Shown here: positions 46,310 to 57,430 of the stretch, in pieces
Numbering within the stretch: position 1 is the stretch's first letter
Layout: each line of letters begins with the position of its first letter
From: Naegleria lovaniensis
Lineage: Eukaryota; Heterolobosea; Eutetramitea; Acrasida; Naegleriidae
Direction of reading: 5' to 3'
Assembly (NCBI RefSeq): GCF_003324165.1
Contig: NW_025407840.1
Span: 604,385 to 668,384 of the forward strand
DNA length: 64,000 bases
Notes under the pieces: model-generated
Database searches by the model: none
What the model was told of the DNA's origin: nothing
What the model saw: only the letters and a program-made list of their open reading frames with translations
Position numbers and translations under genes: made by a program

Positions 46310-48489
46310 ATGGGACAAGTCATCACAACACAATTTCAACAAGCATGCGATGAAGACAATGTCGAAGCCTGTCGGAATTTACTCCTTACCAACGAAGGAA
46401 GAGAATTGTTTAAATATGAATTTGAAAATGTAAGATTCTATGCGCATATATATGAACAACGATAAACCCTAATAACGCACATCGTTATACTCTGACAGTC
46501 AAGGACGTTATTAATGGTTGCAGTTCGGAGTGGAGCCACTAAAATCGTTCGAATGTTATTCACGGATTTCCGAGACCGAACCGTTTCCATGATCGATCAT
46601 GTAGATGTATGTTGTAGTTTTAATGTACGAATTTTCGAAAGAATGTGAAAAAATGTTTTGTTATGCCAACAGTGGGCCAAATATGTGAGTTTTCAATTTT
46701 GAAAAGTATTTAAGATCCATGTAATATTGCAATTCACTACTTGATTTTGAATATTCACAAAGACTGCGTTGCATTGGGCATGTTGGATTGATCATGTAGA
46801 AATTGTGAAAATTCTAATTGAAAATGGAGCCAACGATCAGATGGTCAATGTGAGTAGTGTTATGAATTTTCGCACATGAAATGAATGTTGAAAAATGATA
46901 TAGGAAGAAGGAAAACGAGCTATCGATATGTGTAATTATGGTAAAAAAACTGGAGAAACATTTGATTACCTTAATTCCATGAAACCTTCTTTTTTAGAGT
47001 TGTAAGTGTGATGAGTCGCTAGTTCTGTGGATTTCTAAAATAACGTTAAATTCAAACGTATTGCTTGAACAATGAATGGTCGCTAGTATGAAGAAAGCCC
47101 TACAACCGACAAAATACAATCATTCAAGTTATAAACCTGGAGAGAAAAATGAAGATTATACCATGAAAGACTTGGACGATGGGTGTGTATCAGAATTTTT
47201 TCAAATTTTCTGCTTACCACTTGTTTCAATGACAATGAATGTTCAACACACAGATTTGTGGAAATTGAAAAATTAGATTATTCAGAAATCTCTTCAACAG
47301 ACATTGGTAAAAAAAATCCGCAACAAGGAGTGGCACTTTCATCTTTTGGAACACAACAACATCCCATGTTCTCAACCCTTACCAAGCAACAAATGTTTCG
47401 AAACATTACACAAAGTTTTCGAGGTGGAGAATCATTAGTGAATCAACAACAAGACTCTGAATTTCATCCATTAGAAAATTTATCCTCTCGACTACGATGT
47501 ACTTCACTCGATAGTATTGAATTGGGAAATTTTGTTGGAAAAGGAGGAGAGGGAAGAGTTTATTCTGGACGATGGAAAAAGTCGCAAGTGGCCATTAAGG
47601 TCATTTCACATCCATACATGACAAGAACACTCGCAAATCATCTCGATCTCATTATGAATATTTCGAATAGTTATTGCATTCCACATCATGCCTATGCTTA
47701 TGACTCGGAAAATTCAAAACTGTATATAGTCATGGAAAAGATGGATTGCAGTTTGTGGGAATTTTTGATTGAAAATAAGAAGCATTTGAGTGTAAGAGAA
47801 AAGGTTGAGATTTTGTTATGTATTTCGAAAGGAATGTTTTATTTGCATGACATGAAACCTCCTATTTTACATTTGGATTTAAAGTTGGAAAATATTTTAA
47901 TGAATATTGGCCAGAATGGAAAACCAAGTCATGTGAAATTAACAGATTTTGGACTTGCTCAATTTAAAACTACGGATTTATTGGTGCTGGATTGTCCATT
48001 GGGAACGTTACGTGCCATTAGTCCTGAAATTTTACGAAGTGGAGAATGCTCTGAAAAGTGTGACGTGTATTCATTTGGTAGGTCATTGTTGAAACTCAAA
48101 GTAATTGGGTTACTTTTTTAACTCAACCCTTGATTTGGATGGTATCTTTTTTGAACAATATTTACACATCATTTCTTATGATCCAATCAACACAAACTCG
48201 AATTTATGATAATATAGGAATTCTCATGTATGAGTTGTTATTTTCCAAAGTTGCGTATGTGGAAGAGGAGGATACTAACGACGGCAATGAAATGATATTA
48301 ATGGCTGTTGCCAACCAAAACAAGAGACCTACAATTCCGCTCGTTCGTGACTTGTATTGTGACAATGAGCAAGAACTATCCATATTTGACAAATTATTGA
48401 GATTGATGCAAGATTGTTGGGCTGGATCGGCGAGTGAGAGACCAAATTTTGATAACATTATCTCAACTCTGGAGAAATTGTTGCTTTAA
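46310..48489 (+). CDS. Ankyrin-repeat TKL-type protein kinase, eight exons with a 12-nt microexon
   Basis: Exons: 46310-46429, 46499-46606, 46673-46684, 46763-46849, 46904-47001, 47087-47182, 47254-48077 and 48218-48489; 538 residues, all phases consistent. Ankyrin repeats occupy residues 1 to about 145: ACDEDNVEACRNLL, then TLLMVAVRSGATKIVRML, then TALHWACWIDHVEIVKILIE. The 12-nt exon adds WAKY and places the D-x-x-x-x-TALHWA motif in correct register. The kinase domain (about 250-535) has GKGGEGRVYSG, VAIKV, HLDLKLENI, DFGLA, SPEILRSGE and DVYSFG. The HRD arginine is replaced by Leu, so it is a non-RD kinase but keeps the catalytic Asp, Lys and DFG. The last exon begins inside the FGILMYELL helix. 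Confidence 0.82.
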
Positions 48490-48626
48490 TCAGCCTAGGT
48501 AATCCAACAGTACAATGAAATGTAATGCATTCGTATGGATTTGTCATCTTTTTTAAGAATTGCACAATTTACCACATATACCTGTAGGATAACGTATTCA
48601 CAGCTGTTGCAAAATAACCCTTTTCA

Positions 48627-49211
48627 TTATTTCATGAATAAATTTACAATGGCAGGTCTCGACATTCTATCCACAGTTTTTCTTCCTTGTCTCACTTCAG
48701 ACTCTAGATCGTACATTTTGTCTTGTATTTGTTTGATTTTCTCTGAATGTTGTCGAACCGTTGCTGCTGATTCTTGAGCAATTTGCTCTGTTTCGTTCAA
48801 TACTTTATCTGCCATCTCTAACGTTTTTGAGGAATTTTTCAAAATTTGTGTCGAGTTTAGCATTCGTTGTTTGTGGTCATCCCCACTCGTGGAAGAAATA
48901 TCCATTGCATGATGATCGGTCTTCCCATTGAACGACGAGGAGCCAGACAATAAATTTGATTTTTTCAATTCTTGTTCCAATTTTTCAACTTGTTGCTTGT
49001 AATGATTAACTTTTGTTTTCAATTCTCCTTTTTGTTTTACATTAGTGATGCTTTGTATCTCGATATTCATTTGTTTGATGAGATTTTTAGCTGTATTGAT
49101 ATTCTTCAGCTCGGAAGAAGTCGATCCTTCCGATGATGATTGTACTTGGATGGCAATTTGAGAAAGTAGTTTTTCGAGATCGGACTCGTAACTATTGAAT
49201 AATTCGGTCAT
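48627..49211 (-). CDS. VTI1: VTI1-like Qb-SNARE without a visible membrane anchor
   Basis: VTI1 proteins are Qb-SNAREs of Golgi, endosome and vacuole fusion. 194 residues. The N-terminal three-helix (Habc) region starts LFNSYESDLEKLLSQI, and KVNHYKQQVEKLEQEL is the third helix. The SNARE motif follows from about residue 115: STQILKNSSKTLEMADKVLN, ETEQIAQESAATVRQHSEKI with the central-layer Gln, and SEVRQGRKTVDRMSR. VTI1 normally ends in a tail anchor. Here the frame stops 10 residues after the SNARE motif (PAIVNLFMK). Possible splices at GTAAAT lead only to a non-hydrophobic tail or a stop. Confidence 0.8.
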   Translation of the reverse strand: MTELFNSYESDLEKLLSQIAIQVQSSSEGSTSSELKNINTAKNLIKQMNIEIQSITNVKQKGELKTKVNHYKQQVEKLEQELKKSNLLSGSSSFNGKTDHHAMDISSTSGDDHKQRMLNSTQILKNSSKTLEMADKVLNETEQIAQESAATVRQHSEKIKQIQDKMYDLESEVRQGRKTVDRMSRPAIVNLFMK

Positions 49212-49725
49212 GATGTGAATGTTGTACCAGCAAATTTGGTGATATTACTACTACAGGTTTCGAGTGATTGTTTTAAACAATTTACAAATTATTAATAACT
49301 CAAAGGTAAACATCCTGCTGCAATTTTTTGGAACTTGACACACAGTTACCGTTGCAAGGAGTTGAAACGTCACAGCAAAAAAACGTTAACAAAAACCTTT
49401 TTGTTAATACTTCTTGTTTGATTCAAATGACACAAATCAAGATAACAAGACCAAACGTCAGAGGGTAGTGCATGATATTTGAAAGCTCTTCACATTTTCT
49501 TCAGAAGGCTTGGGTTGTATAGATGTATCATCATTCAGGCAATCAAAGAATTACTTGCAACCTGTGCTGCTCATAACTCGTTAACCTCCATTTCAGAAAT
49601 TATGGGAATGAAAAATATTTTATTGTTGTGTTGTACCAATGAACGTCCTCCTTTTTATGAATTCCCTTTGAGGTATGTTAAATGCAGTTAAATGATGGAT
49701 GCAAGTAAATTTGAATCTGGTTGAG
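49212..49725. other. Intergenic region with an exon-like stretch
   Basis: Plus strand: an open stretch (about 49540-49675) flanked by a CATTCAG acceptor and a GAGGTATGT donor encodes AIKELLATCAAHNSLTSI and onwards. No partner exons are found. It could be a relic or chance. Confidence 0.35.
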
Positions 49726-50538
49726 TCAATCATCGCCAATGTTGTTGTGATTCATTTGTTTAATAATCCTCTCCAAATTCGTCTTTGTTTGCATGACCAA
49801 GTATTTCGAAAACAAGTTATGCAACGGCATGGACACTCGAAATAGAGGATTCTTCGCTAAGCGCTCATTCTTCAACACACCACTTCCAAAGTTGATTTGA
49901 ATTTTGTTGTCATCTTGTTGAGGTTTTGAAATTTTAAACCATTCCAGAGTTCCAAGTGGTGTTCTCATCAATATTTCACTATCGGTTCGTTCAATGACTT
50001 TGAAAATGGAGACATGATCACCTACTTGAAATTTCACCTTGTTGATTTCATCTGGTTCCGTATTTCCATATGAAGGTTCTCCAATTTTCAGCATTCGACT
50101 CTCCAAATAAAATAAATAAGATGTAAAGAAGGATAGAGCTAAATGAGAAACGTCCACAATGTTGTTGTTGCCATAGTTTTTGATTTGTAGTGATGATGAC
50201 GACATTTCGGAATGATTTGAATCTGTCAACAATATTTCATTCGGTTGAGCTGTTAACTTTGGAGAGTCAGTGTTGGCTTTGACTTTGGGAGGTAATTCAA
50301 TGATTGTTGAATAGTGATCTTGAAAAACCAATTTCTCTCCGAACTTGGATTCAAAGGATTGCAGTAATCCATGAATTCGTTCATTGTTTCCTTTCATGAA
50401 GATGGTTTTACTGTCTCCATCCCTGTGTTCATATTCTTCATATAATTTATCAATTTTGTAAATATGTTTTGTGAGAATGTAATCGGCAGCCACCGACAAG
50501 ACGACGACAGAACCTCCCAATGTTTTCCAGTTGACCAT
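49726..50538 (-). CDS. Single-pass membrane protein of unknown function, 270 residues
   Basis: The ATG follows an A-run. The N-terminus (TLGGSVVVLSVAADYILT) is a hydrophobic anchor. The body is mixed: a KLVFQDHYSTIIELPPKVK segment, an Asn/Ser-rich spacer, then an ordered part with VGDHVSIFKVIERTDSEILM and TPLGTLEWFKISK, probably beta-rich and resembling a small ligand-binding fold of the helix-grip kind. The C-terminal helix is amphipathic. No family can be named with confidence. Confidence 0.7.
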   Translation of the reverse strand: MVNWKTLGGSVVVLSVAADYILTKHIYKIDKLYEEYEHRDGDSKTIFMKGNNERIHGLLQSFESKFGEKLVFQDHYSTIIELPPKVKANTDSPKLTAQPNEILLTDSNHSEMSSSSLQIKNYGNNNIVDVSHLALSFFTSYLFYLESRMLKIGEPSYGNTEPDEINKVKFQVGDHVSIFKVIERTDSEILMRTPLGTLEWFKISKPQQDDNKIQINFGSGVLKNERLAKNPLFRVSMPLHNLFSKYLVMQTKTNLERIIKQMNHNNIGDD

Positions 50539-51695
50539 TTTTTTAAATTGGAAGGAGTTCTTCGATTACAATCATTAAGGCATCGGTCGGTTGAACTGAC
50601 GTTTTGTGAGAAAACCTTGATTGTCGTTGCGGTGAACAGAGTTTATACAAGAGTTCTCTCAATAATTGTAGATATTCATGTAAAATCCTTCTCGTAATGA
50701 TTGAATACACGTGATTTTCATCAAAATTGATTGGTTGAAATACGTGTCTTCTAATTTCCAAACCAAAACCATCTTGGAAAGAGCACTGGCAAGCAACAAT
50801 CTTCACCTGCTTTCCGATTCAATCAAGCGTACATTTGCTAATCATATCAACGCACATTTCTCACTATTGTTGATGTATTCATCGGAAACACTGGCTCAAA
50901 TTTAGTAAAATTCAGAATGAATACAATGATTCTTTAGAGCTCAATGGACGCACAAGAGACCATTTCCTGCACCACGTTGTTGAATACGTGTTTGGTTATT
51001 CCATAATCCTCATCTCAACGGCAATGCCTTTGCGATATGCCTATTAATATTCAATCAAATTCTCCTCAAGGATGTCCTCACAGTTCGTCAATCAGCTGGA
51101 ATTGGTAAATAATCAGGGGATGATGACCACTTCAATCTGTTCACGAGGTTGTTTATCCCTACATTGAGAGAGCACGCACTATCCCTGGTATCGTTTGGAA
51201 AGCCTCAAAACAGTGAATTTGTTGAAATAAAAAAGAAAAAAAAGAGTTCTTACTGTTGTGAGCAACAACAAACGGAAAATTGTTTGTCTGGGCACACTCA
51301 CTTTGTTCACACCGTTTCCCACGTTCTGTTTTGGTATTCCGTCCTTTTTGGTGGTGAACAAACATTACATGCAACTTGTTTTACGAATATTCTTTCGTCC
51401 TGCATGCATAAGCTTTAAGTTTAAACAAACCTTTCCAAGACGTAAACATTACTTTCAGCCAAATTCTCTCCTCTGTTGCCGAATTTAGACGCTTGCTGTT
51501 ATCTCGTTCTTCTCCAATTCAAAAAGCAAGACTATCCAACAAAAAAAGAATCACTCCTCCTCCATTTGCTTGCTGTCGAGTCTTCCCATCACTCACAGCA
51601 TTGCCATCCGATTAGGTTCCAAGAACGAACAAATCATCTACCAAACTATTTTCCTATTAGTACACACTCTCATCCTTTTCCAATAACAACCAATC
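50539..51695. other. Intergenic region with a possible gene relic (50711-51047)
   Basis: Plus strand 50711-50905 encodes a protein-like run (KTILERALASNNLHLLSDSI, then HFSLLLMYSSETLAQ). About 20 bp later, in another frame, follows NDSLELNGRTRDHFLHHVVE up to a stop at 51047. A one- or two-base shift would join them. The opposite strand is also open (50806-50543) without an ATG, so the case is ambiguous. The remainder up to 51695 looks non-coding. Confidence 0.3.
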
Positions 51696-54600
51696 ATGCC
51701 TAAACAACCTTCTTCTCACAACAACAGCAACCAAACCAATTGGTCCAAACGCTTTGATGACTTGTTTCCGTTATCTGCTTTCCAGAGAAGTCAGCAAGAA
51801 CAATCGCACGGGCTCCGTCAAAATCCCTATGAAAAACAAAGTTTTATGAATCATCATCAGCCGTTACCACAGCAGCAACAACAAGCACAGCATTTTCATG
51901 AAAACAAACAACTACAACAAGAGCATCAAGCAACACTTCTAGAGCAATACTTTACTCAACTACTCAATCATGAGCCCTCCTTTCATTCGTTATGGAATCA
52001 AGCTTCGAGTGGTGTAACTCCGGTAGTCCAAGTGATATGAATCATCATCATGCTCTACCTTCGAGCAGTGATTCATCATCTTCAAGCCATAGTAATACTA
52101 GTTTTCCTTCCACAAGTAATAACAACAATAATGGCTTTAACTACGTGAACAATAATTTCAACATTTCCATGAACGACGGTAGTGGAAGAATTTCCAATAC
52201 CACTACATCTCCTACCACCAATATCAACAACAAGAATACTACCAACACACCACTCTCATCCTTTTCTTCCAATTCCTTCCTTGCCCTGTCTACTTCTCCT
52301 CAGAGAAATTTTCTCTCCTCTCTCCCCAATACTTCCACTCCTCTTGCCGATAGCTTGTCGAGATATTTGGAACAATTCGATCAACAATTTGGTTTTGCTC
52401 CGAGCAGTACTGCTCAAAGTGGTTTGGATCCGAATAACACCTCCTCCGCAGTCACCACTCCTTCATCTTCATCCTCATCATCATCATCTATGAGATTGAC
52501 CACAAATGGCACTAGCAATGCTACATCAACATCTACCAATGATTCACCTGCCAGTAGTAACAAGTCAACAAGTCAAACAGAGAAAAAGAAGAAGAAGAAG
52601 ACATCCTCCAAAAAGAAAGACCATCACTCATCGGAAGATGAAGATGCTGAGGGACGTCACTCGGAACATTATGAAGAAAATACATCCCCAGGGTTTCATC
52701 CTATTGCATGTGTTCCATGTCGGCGGCTTCACAAACGATGTGACAAAAAGGTACGTCATTGCATACATTCACCATTGTACTTTTTTTACATTTTTGAATT
52801 ATACGTACGTAGTACCCTGCTTGCTCCAAATGTCTTTCACGAGGAGTTACCTGTGAATATAAAATTCCAAGAAAGAAAGGCAGGATTGCTAAACCAAAAG
52901 GACAACCTGTCACCACCACCGCAGAAAAGCAAGACAAAAACGAGAATACTGGTACCAGCACTCAAAACAACAAACAAGATCAAACTACAGAACCATCATA
53001 CGAAGACCTGGATGTTACTCTTTTTACCACAAACAATCACTCAAGCACCAATAAGCTCTTAACAAATATTGTACAGGCAGAATCAACCCCATATGCACAA
53101 GGTGCAACAAGAAATCAACCTGAAAAACATTTGGACAAGAGAAAAGTGTTGGATATTTATTATAACGTGTTTACTGAACATATGATTGTCATTGAAAGAA
53201 AGGAGTTTGAAAGTTACTTGTCGACTAGGACAAGTTCCAATTCTGCACGTGATGAAGATGAAGAGATTATTACCAACTTCAATGAAACGGAAGTCATGCC
53301 AAACAAGAAAGAAGTTTACGTACTATTTTTGTGTATTAAGGCAGTTTGTGAGCAAAGAGTTGGTCTAGTGGATTTGGCTGAAGAAACTGGAAAGAAGGCA
53401 CGTGACGCTCTCTCCAAAATCTTTGACGAACATTCCAACTTTTATGTTGCATGTGCATTTGCTTATTTGAGTATTTATGAAGCGGGCTGTGGTCGTCTTA
53501 AAACCGCTAAATATTATCTGAACTCTCTCAATTTTTACTTTGATGAACTTTCACAAGAAGAAGAAGAACACATGACACTACATCAGAAAAATTTGAAAAG
53601 ACTTAGAAGCTTCGCAAACATTTGTGCTAAAAATGACCAGGGTGTTTTGCAACTGTTAAAAGAGTGGCCAGGTGTCTATGAAAAACTTCTAGGAATTACA
53701 TTACCAACTGAATGGAAGACTTTATTGGCGCAAGACTTGACGATCAACAATTATATGGCTGTGATTAATGTTGTAGAGTCGTTGCTAAAAGTCGTTCGAT
53801 TACACATCATAAAATCTGGAACGGTCAAAAACTTGAAGGTATGTAAAACGATGATTAACTACCGAATGAATGATAACTATCATACATTTGAAATGTAATG
53901 ATGTTCAAACAATCATGTGCCACTGCTTTGTAATGGTGTCAACACACTGTTCTATTATTCCCAACTCAGATTTATGACATGGGACAAGTATTTGTTTCCA
54001 ACGGTATTAAGATTGGTATTCTCAGTGCTGTCAATCGTGGAAAAGAGTTAATTGAAGAATGTGCACTCAAGATTACATTGGCAACGGAATTAGAACTCTT
54101 TGTATTCGTGCCACCACCAATTGTAGCTCATTGTGCAGCCGCTGCAAAAGTACATTTACACATTGTAAAGGCCATTGAAAATGGAGAGCGTCAAAATCCA
54201 GAAATTGGCATGGTACCTTCTGTCAGTGGAGGAGAGCCAACACTGGGAACCATAGATTACTATGAAATATTGAGTAAGGATTTGAGAGCTCTTAATATTT
54301 TGTCTAAAAGGTATAAGAAAGTATCTCTTTTCCATAAATCACTGATGAACGAGATGGAGGACATTATCCAAAGAAAGCACATTATGAGCGCCATGACCAG
54401 AGTGTGTAGCTCATTTTCTGATGATTATCCACCCAACAATTTCGTGAGCGGTTTATTGAGCGACTTGGAGAAGATGCGTGCTACCACAAATGTTTATCCG
54501 TTGCCCTCCACACAACCATCCATTACAGATCTAGGTCACAACGTCACAATCAATACTAATGAAACAGCTCTTGAAAATAGTAACAACTTTTCGGATTCAG

Positions 54601-54863
54601 AAATGGATTTTTCTGAATTTGCAGGAGTACGAAATACCAAAGATTTCTTAACTACCGTAGTGTCAAACACTTCTTATGGTAGTAATGAACCACTGCAGGA
54701 ATTGATTAACGAAAGCTTTTTGGAATCGCTCAATTCTGGAAACATGAATCTCGAAGATAGTCTGAAAGATGAATCATTCTTTGAGCCATTCCTTAATAGT
54801 GAAGATATTCAAGAGTTATATGCTGCAGATTTCTCGCCACACGACTCCCCTCCTCAACAATAA
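51696..54863 (+). CDS. Zn(II)2Cys6 binuclear-cluster transcription factor (fungal type)
   Basis: A gene regulator binding DNA through a two-zinc, six-cysteine cluster. Confirmed exon edges: up to 52750, 52813-53838 and 53970-54863 (donors GTACGT, GTATGT; acceptors GTAG, CTCAG; phase 0). The cluster is assembled across the first of these splices: CVPCRRLHKRC, then DKKYPACSKCLSRGVTC, exactly CX2CX6CX6CX2CX6C, followed by the basic linker KIPRKKGRIAKPKG. Upstream are Gln/Ser/Asn-rich tracts and a KKKKKTSSKKKD run. The C-terminal half (KRKVLDIYYNVFTEHMIVIE onwards) is helical, as in fungal regulators. The 5' part is unresolved: the frame from 51696 ends at 52040 with TGA overlapping an ATG (52037) of the frame that continues. 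Confidence 0.82.
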
Positions 54864-55065
54864 CCCTACTCTAGAGAACCATCTTTGATGATGTGAGGAT
54901 TCTTTTCAAATAAATTAAGTCGAACATGCTGGGTTGTCACTCATAAGTGAACGGAGAATTTTAATTAGTTCATCCCAACGTCGCACTCATCCATGTCCCT
55001 TCAAAAACAAATTCTCACTCCATCATCAAAGATTTTCACCACACATCAAAAACTCTTAACTACGA

Positions 55066-56399
55066 ATGAAACAAACTCTTTGGAATTTATTCAATCAGCA
55101 ACAGTCTCATCCCGCTGTTGTATCCTATGCCCATTCACTCCTTCCGAGCTTGTTCTCTGCCGTGAATGATGATGACGGTACCATAGATATCGAAAAACTT
55201 AATCCCTATTCCGTTTTACAAACTTCCAACATGACACAACAACAAATCAATACGGGACGGGGAGTAACCATTGCTCTCAATGTTTTATTTCTTTTCGTTG
55301 CTACAAGTCTTTCAATACTCATTCCAATTATTTACTATTTTTGTGTGATGAGAAGATATAACAAACATCATCATACGAATAATGGTGAGCAAGTCTATTC
55401 CAACTCGGAACCAAATTTAGAAAACAATGCACAATGTGGATGCTCTAAAACGTCATGGAAAAATTTCGTATTCAGTCTTCCGTTTGGAAAACGCAATGCA
55501 TTGGCATTCATTAATGAAAATGGAAGTTTTGCATTGTTTCAATCGACTTGGTTTCATATTGTGATATTTAGAATTGGATGTTACCTGAATAGGAAACATG
55601 AAGAAGGTGAAAAGAAAATACGACTGTATAATATTGCATGCTGGTTATCTACTTTTTGGATTTTATTTCTAAGATTGTGTTGCGTAGCATTGGGAGTAAC
55701 GACGGCTTATTATGTAGGATCGAGATCGGTTGGAATTGGTGAATCTTGGCTCAAATATACACAATATCTCACCAATAATAGTTTTAATGTGTTTGTGGTT
55801 TTTATGACATTTGTGACTCTAACGCATGTCATTTATTTATGTTTTGTCATTGTTGCAGCGTTGCAAAGAAAGAGTTCCTTATTTCCGTATTTTGACAATG
55901 GAGCTTTACCAAAATGGTTGTTGAAAATTATGAATATTTATGGTGATATCTTGTGGATACTTGTCGAGTTGAATCTTGTGACATCTACAGTGGTTTCATT
56001 AGGATTTTGGCTCGTGCTTGCTCCAACCTCTAGCAATCCTTCCAATTTGGGAACTTTTAACAATCTCTCTGTGCACACCTTTACATGGATCATGTCCATG
56101 ATTGAAACTTTCAATTCTGATTTCTATCTCAAATTTTGGCACATTTTCCTGGTTGGAATGTTTTGTCCATGTTACTTGCTGTTCGTAATTGGATTGCGAG
56201 AAAACGGAGTTCACAATAACTTCCATATGGAACTTTATTGGATTATTATCAAAACACATTGGCGCCTGTCATGCATTTAGTGTTTATAATTGCTTATTAT
56301 TTTCTTTTTACAGTCTATTGGTCAGTATACACGGCTCTAAAGAAACAACTAGTGGTGTGGTTGAGTGATAAGGATATCAAGGAAATGAGGTTGAAATAA
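55066..56399 (+). CDS. Polytopic membrane protein, about seven helices, one frame break
   Basis: Unknown function. From the ATG at 55066 the frame gives an extracellular N-terminus with sequon, then helices such as VTIALNVLFLFVATSLSILI, WLSTFWILFLRLCCVALGV, VFVVFMTFVTLTHVIYLCFV and FLVGMFCPCYLLFVIGL. The frame ends at 56280 in non-membrane sequence. A second frame, starting near 56215 and open to TAA at 56399, supplies the expected last helix (PVMHLVFIIAYYFLFTVYW) and a charged tail (KKQLVVWLSDKDIKEMRLK). No AG acceptor lies between, so splicing cannot fix it; a missing base near 56210-56230 would. Either an assembly error or a recent mutation. The layout resembles a seven-helix receptor but no motif confirms it. 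Confidence 0.65.
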
Positions 56400-57430
56400 T
56401 TATTTCTATGAGAATAGCGAAATCACGAAAACGTTTCATTGAATATTTTGTCCAGATCCTTTCTAACTTGGTATACAGAAATTGTGGAGAGGTGCGAAAC
56501 TGTAATTTCTGTCCTCCCGTTTTTTGGTGTTGCAACGTTGAAATATTGGTGGCTTTTGAGTAAAACAAATGAATGATCATGAATATTTTGTGCTTGAACT
56601 GTTGAAAATTCGGAATGACGCTCAAAGGAGAAGGAGATGACTGCGCTAGGACCATAGAGAAATAGTTGAAATTGCAAAGATTGGTGGTTTAGAACTGCTT
56701 TCTAATGAAGTTGCATACTTTCACAGAGCCAAATTGACTGCTAATATGCCTCGAGCCATTGAAAAATACATTTTCTGATGATCAACAGTTAACAGAGTTG
56801 GCTGAGTATTGGACAAGTTGCCTGTAGACAGAAATGCTTCCTATCAACGTCTTCGAATGGATGTCAACTCAAGTTTGGTTATTTCAAAAGTGAGAATGGA
56901 GAAAAGAGTTGATCCTGCTTAATAGAAAGGGAAAAGATTAAGGCATTCTCCATGAGTAGCAACCTCCAACGTCAACGTTGTCATACCCATACATGAAGCA
57001 ACAAACACCTGGCTCCAATGCAATATATTCCTTTCTGAGTTCTTGTGTGTTGGACTTGGGTAATCCTTTAGAAGAAATATAGTGTCATATTCATAGAATT
57101 CAAATCTCTAATGCAACAAGATTCATGCATTCACAGAATTAGAAAATGTTAAAATTATCATGACGCGTATTGGAATCCAACTTTTGGAGAATGTCAAAAA
57201 CTAAGATGTGAAGATTGTCTCGAACTCTTCCAAGATTCATCCATTTGAAAGCAAAATCAAGTTTATCAAGGTTTCTGTTGTAAATCAATCCCAAACAATA
57301 TTGTTCACAAAATTTGCTGGCTGAAATACAAGAGGTTGATATGGTTCGCATTGTTGCAAGTTCACAACGGACTTCGGCTTCGATTTAAAAAAAAATTGTC
57401 TTCACTCCAACAAATACTTGTACCGTTAAC
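56400..57430. other. Intergenic region with ATG-less coding-like frames
   Basis: Two minus-strand frames look protein-like: 56680-56423 (FLYGPSAVISFSFERHSEFS, no ATG) and 57351-57139 (ATG; KFCEQYCLGLIYNRNLDKLD, upstream codons also open). They are probably gene relics. A run of A precedes the next gene at 57431. Confidence 0.35.
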
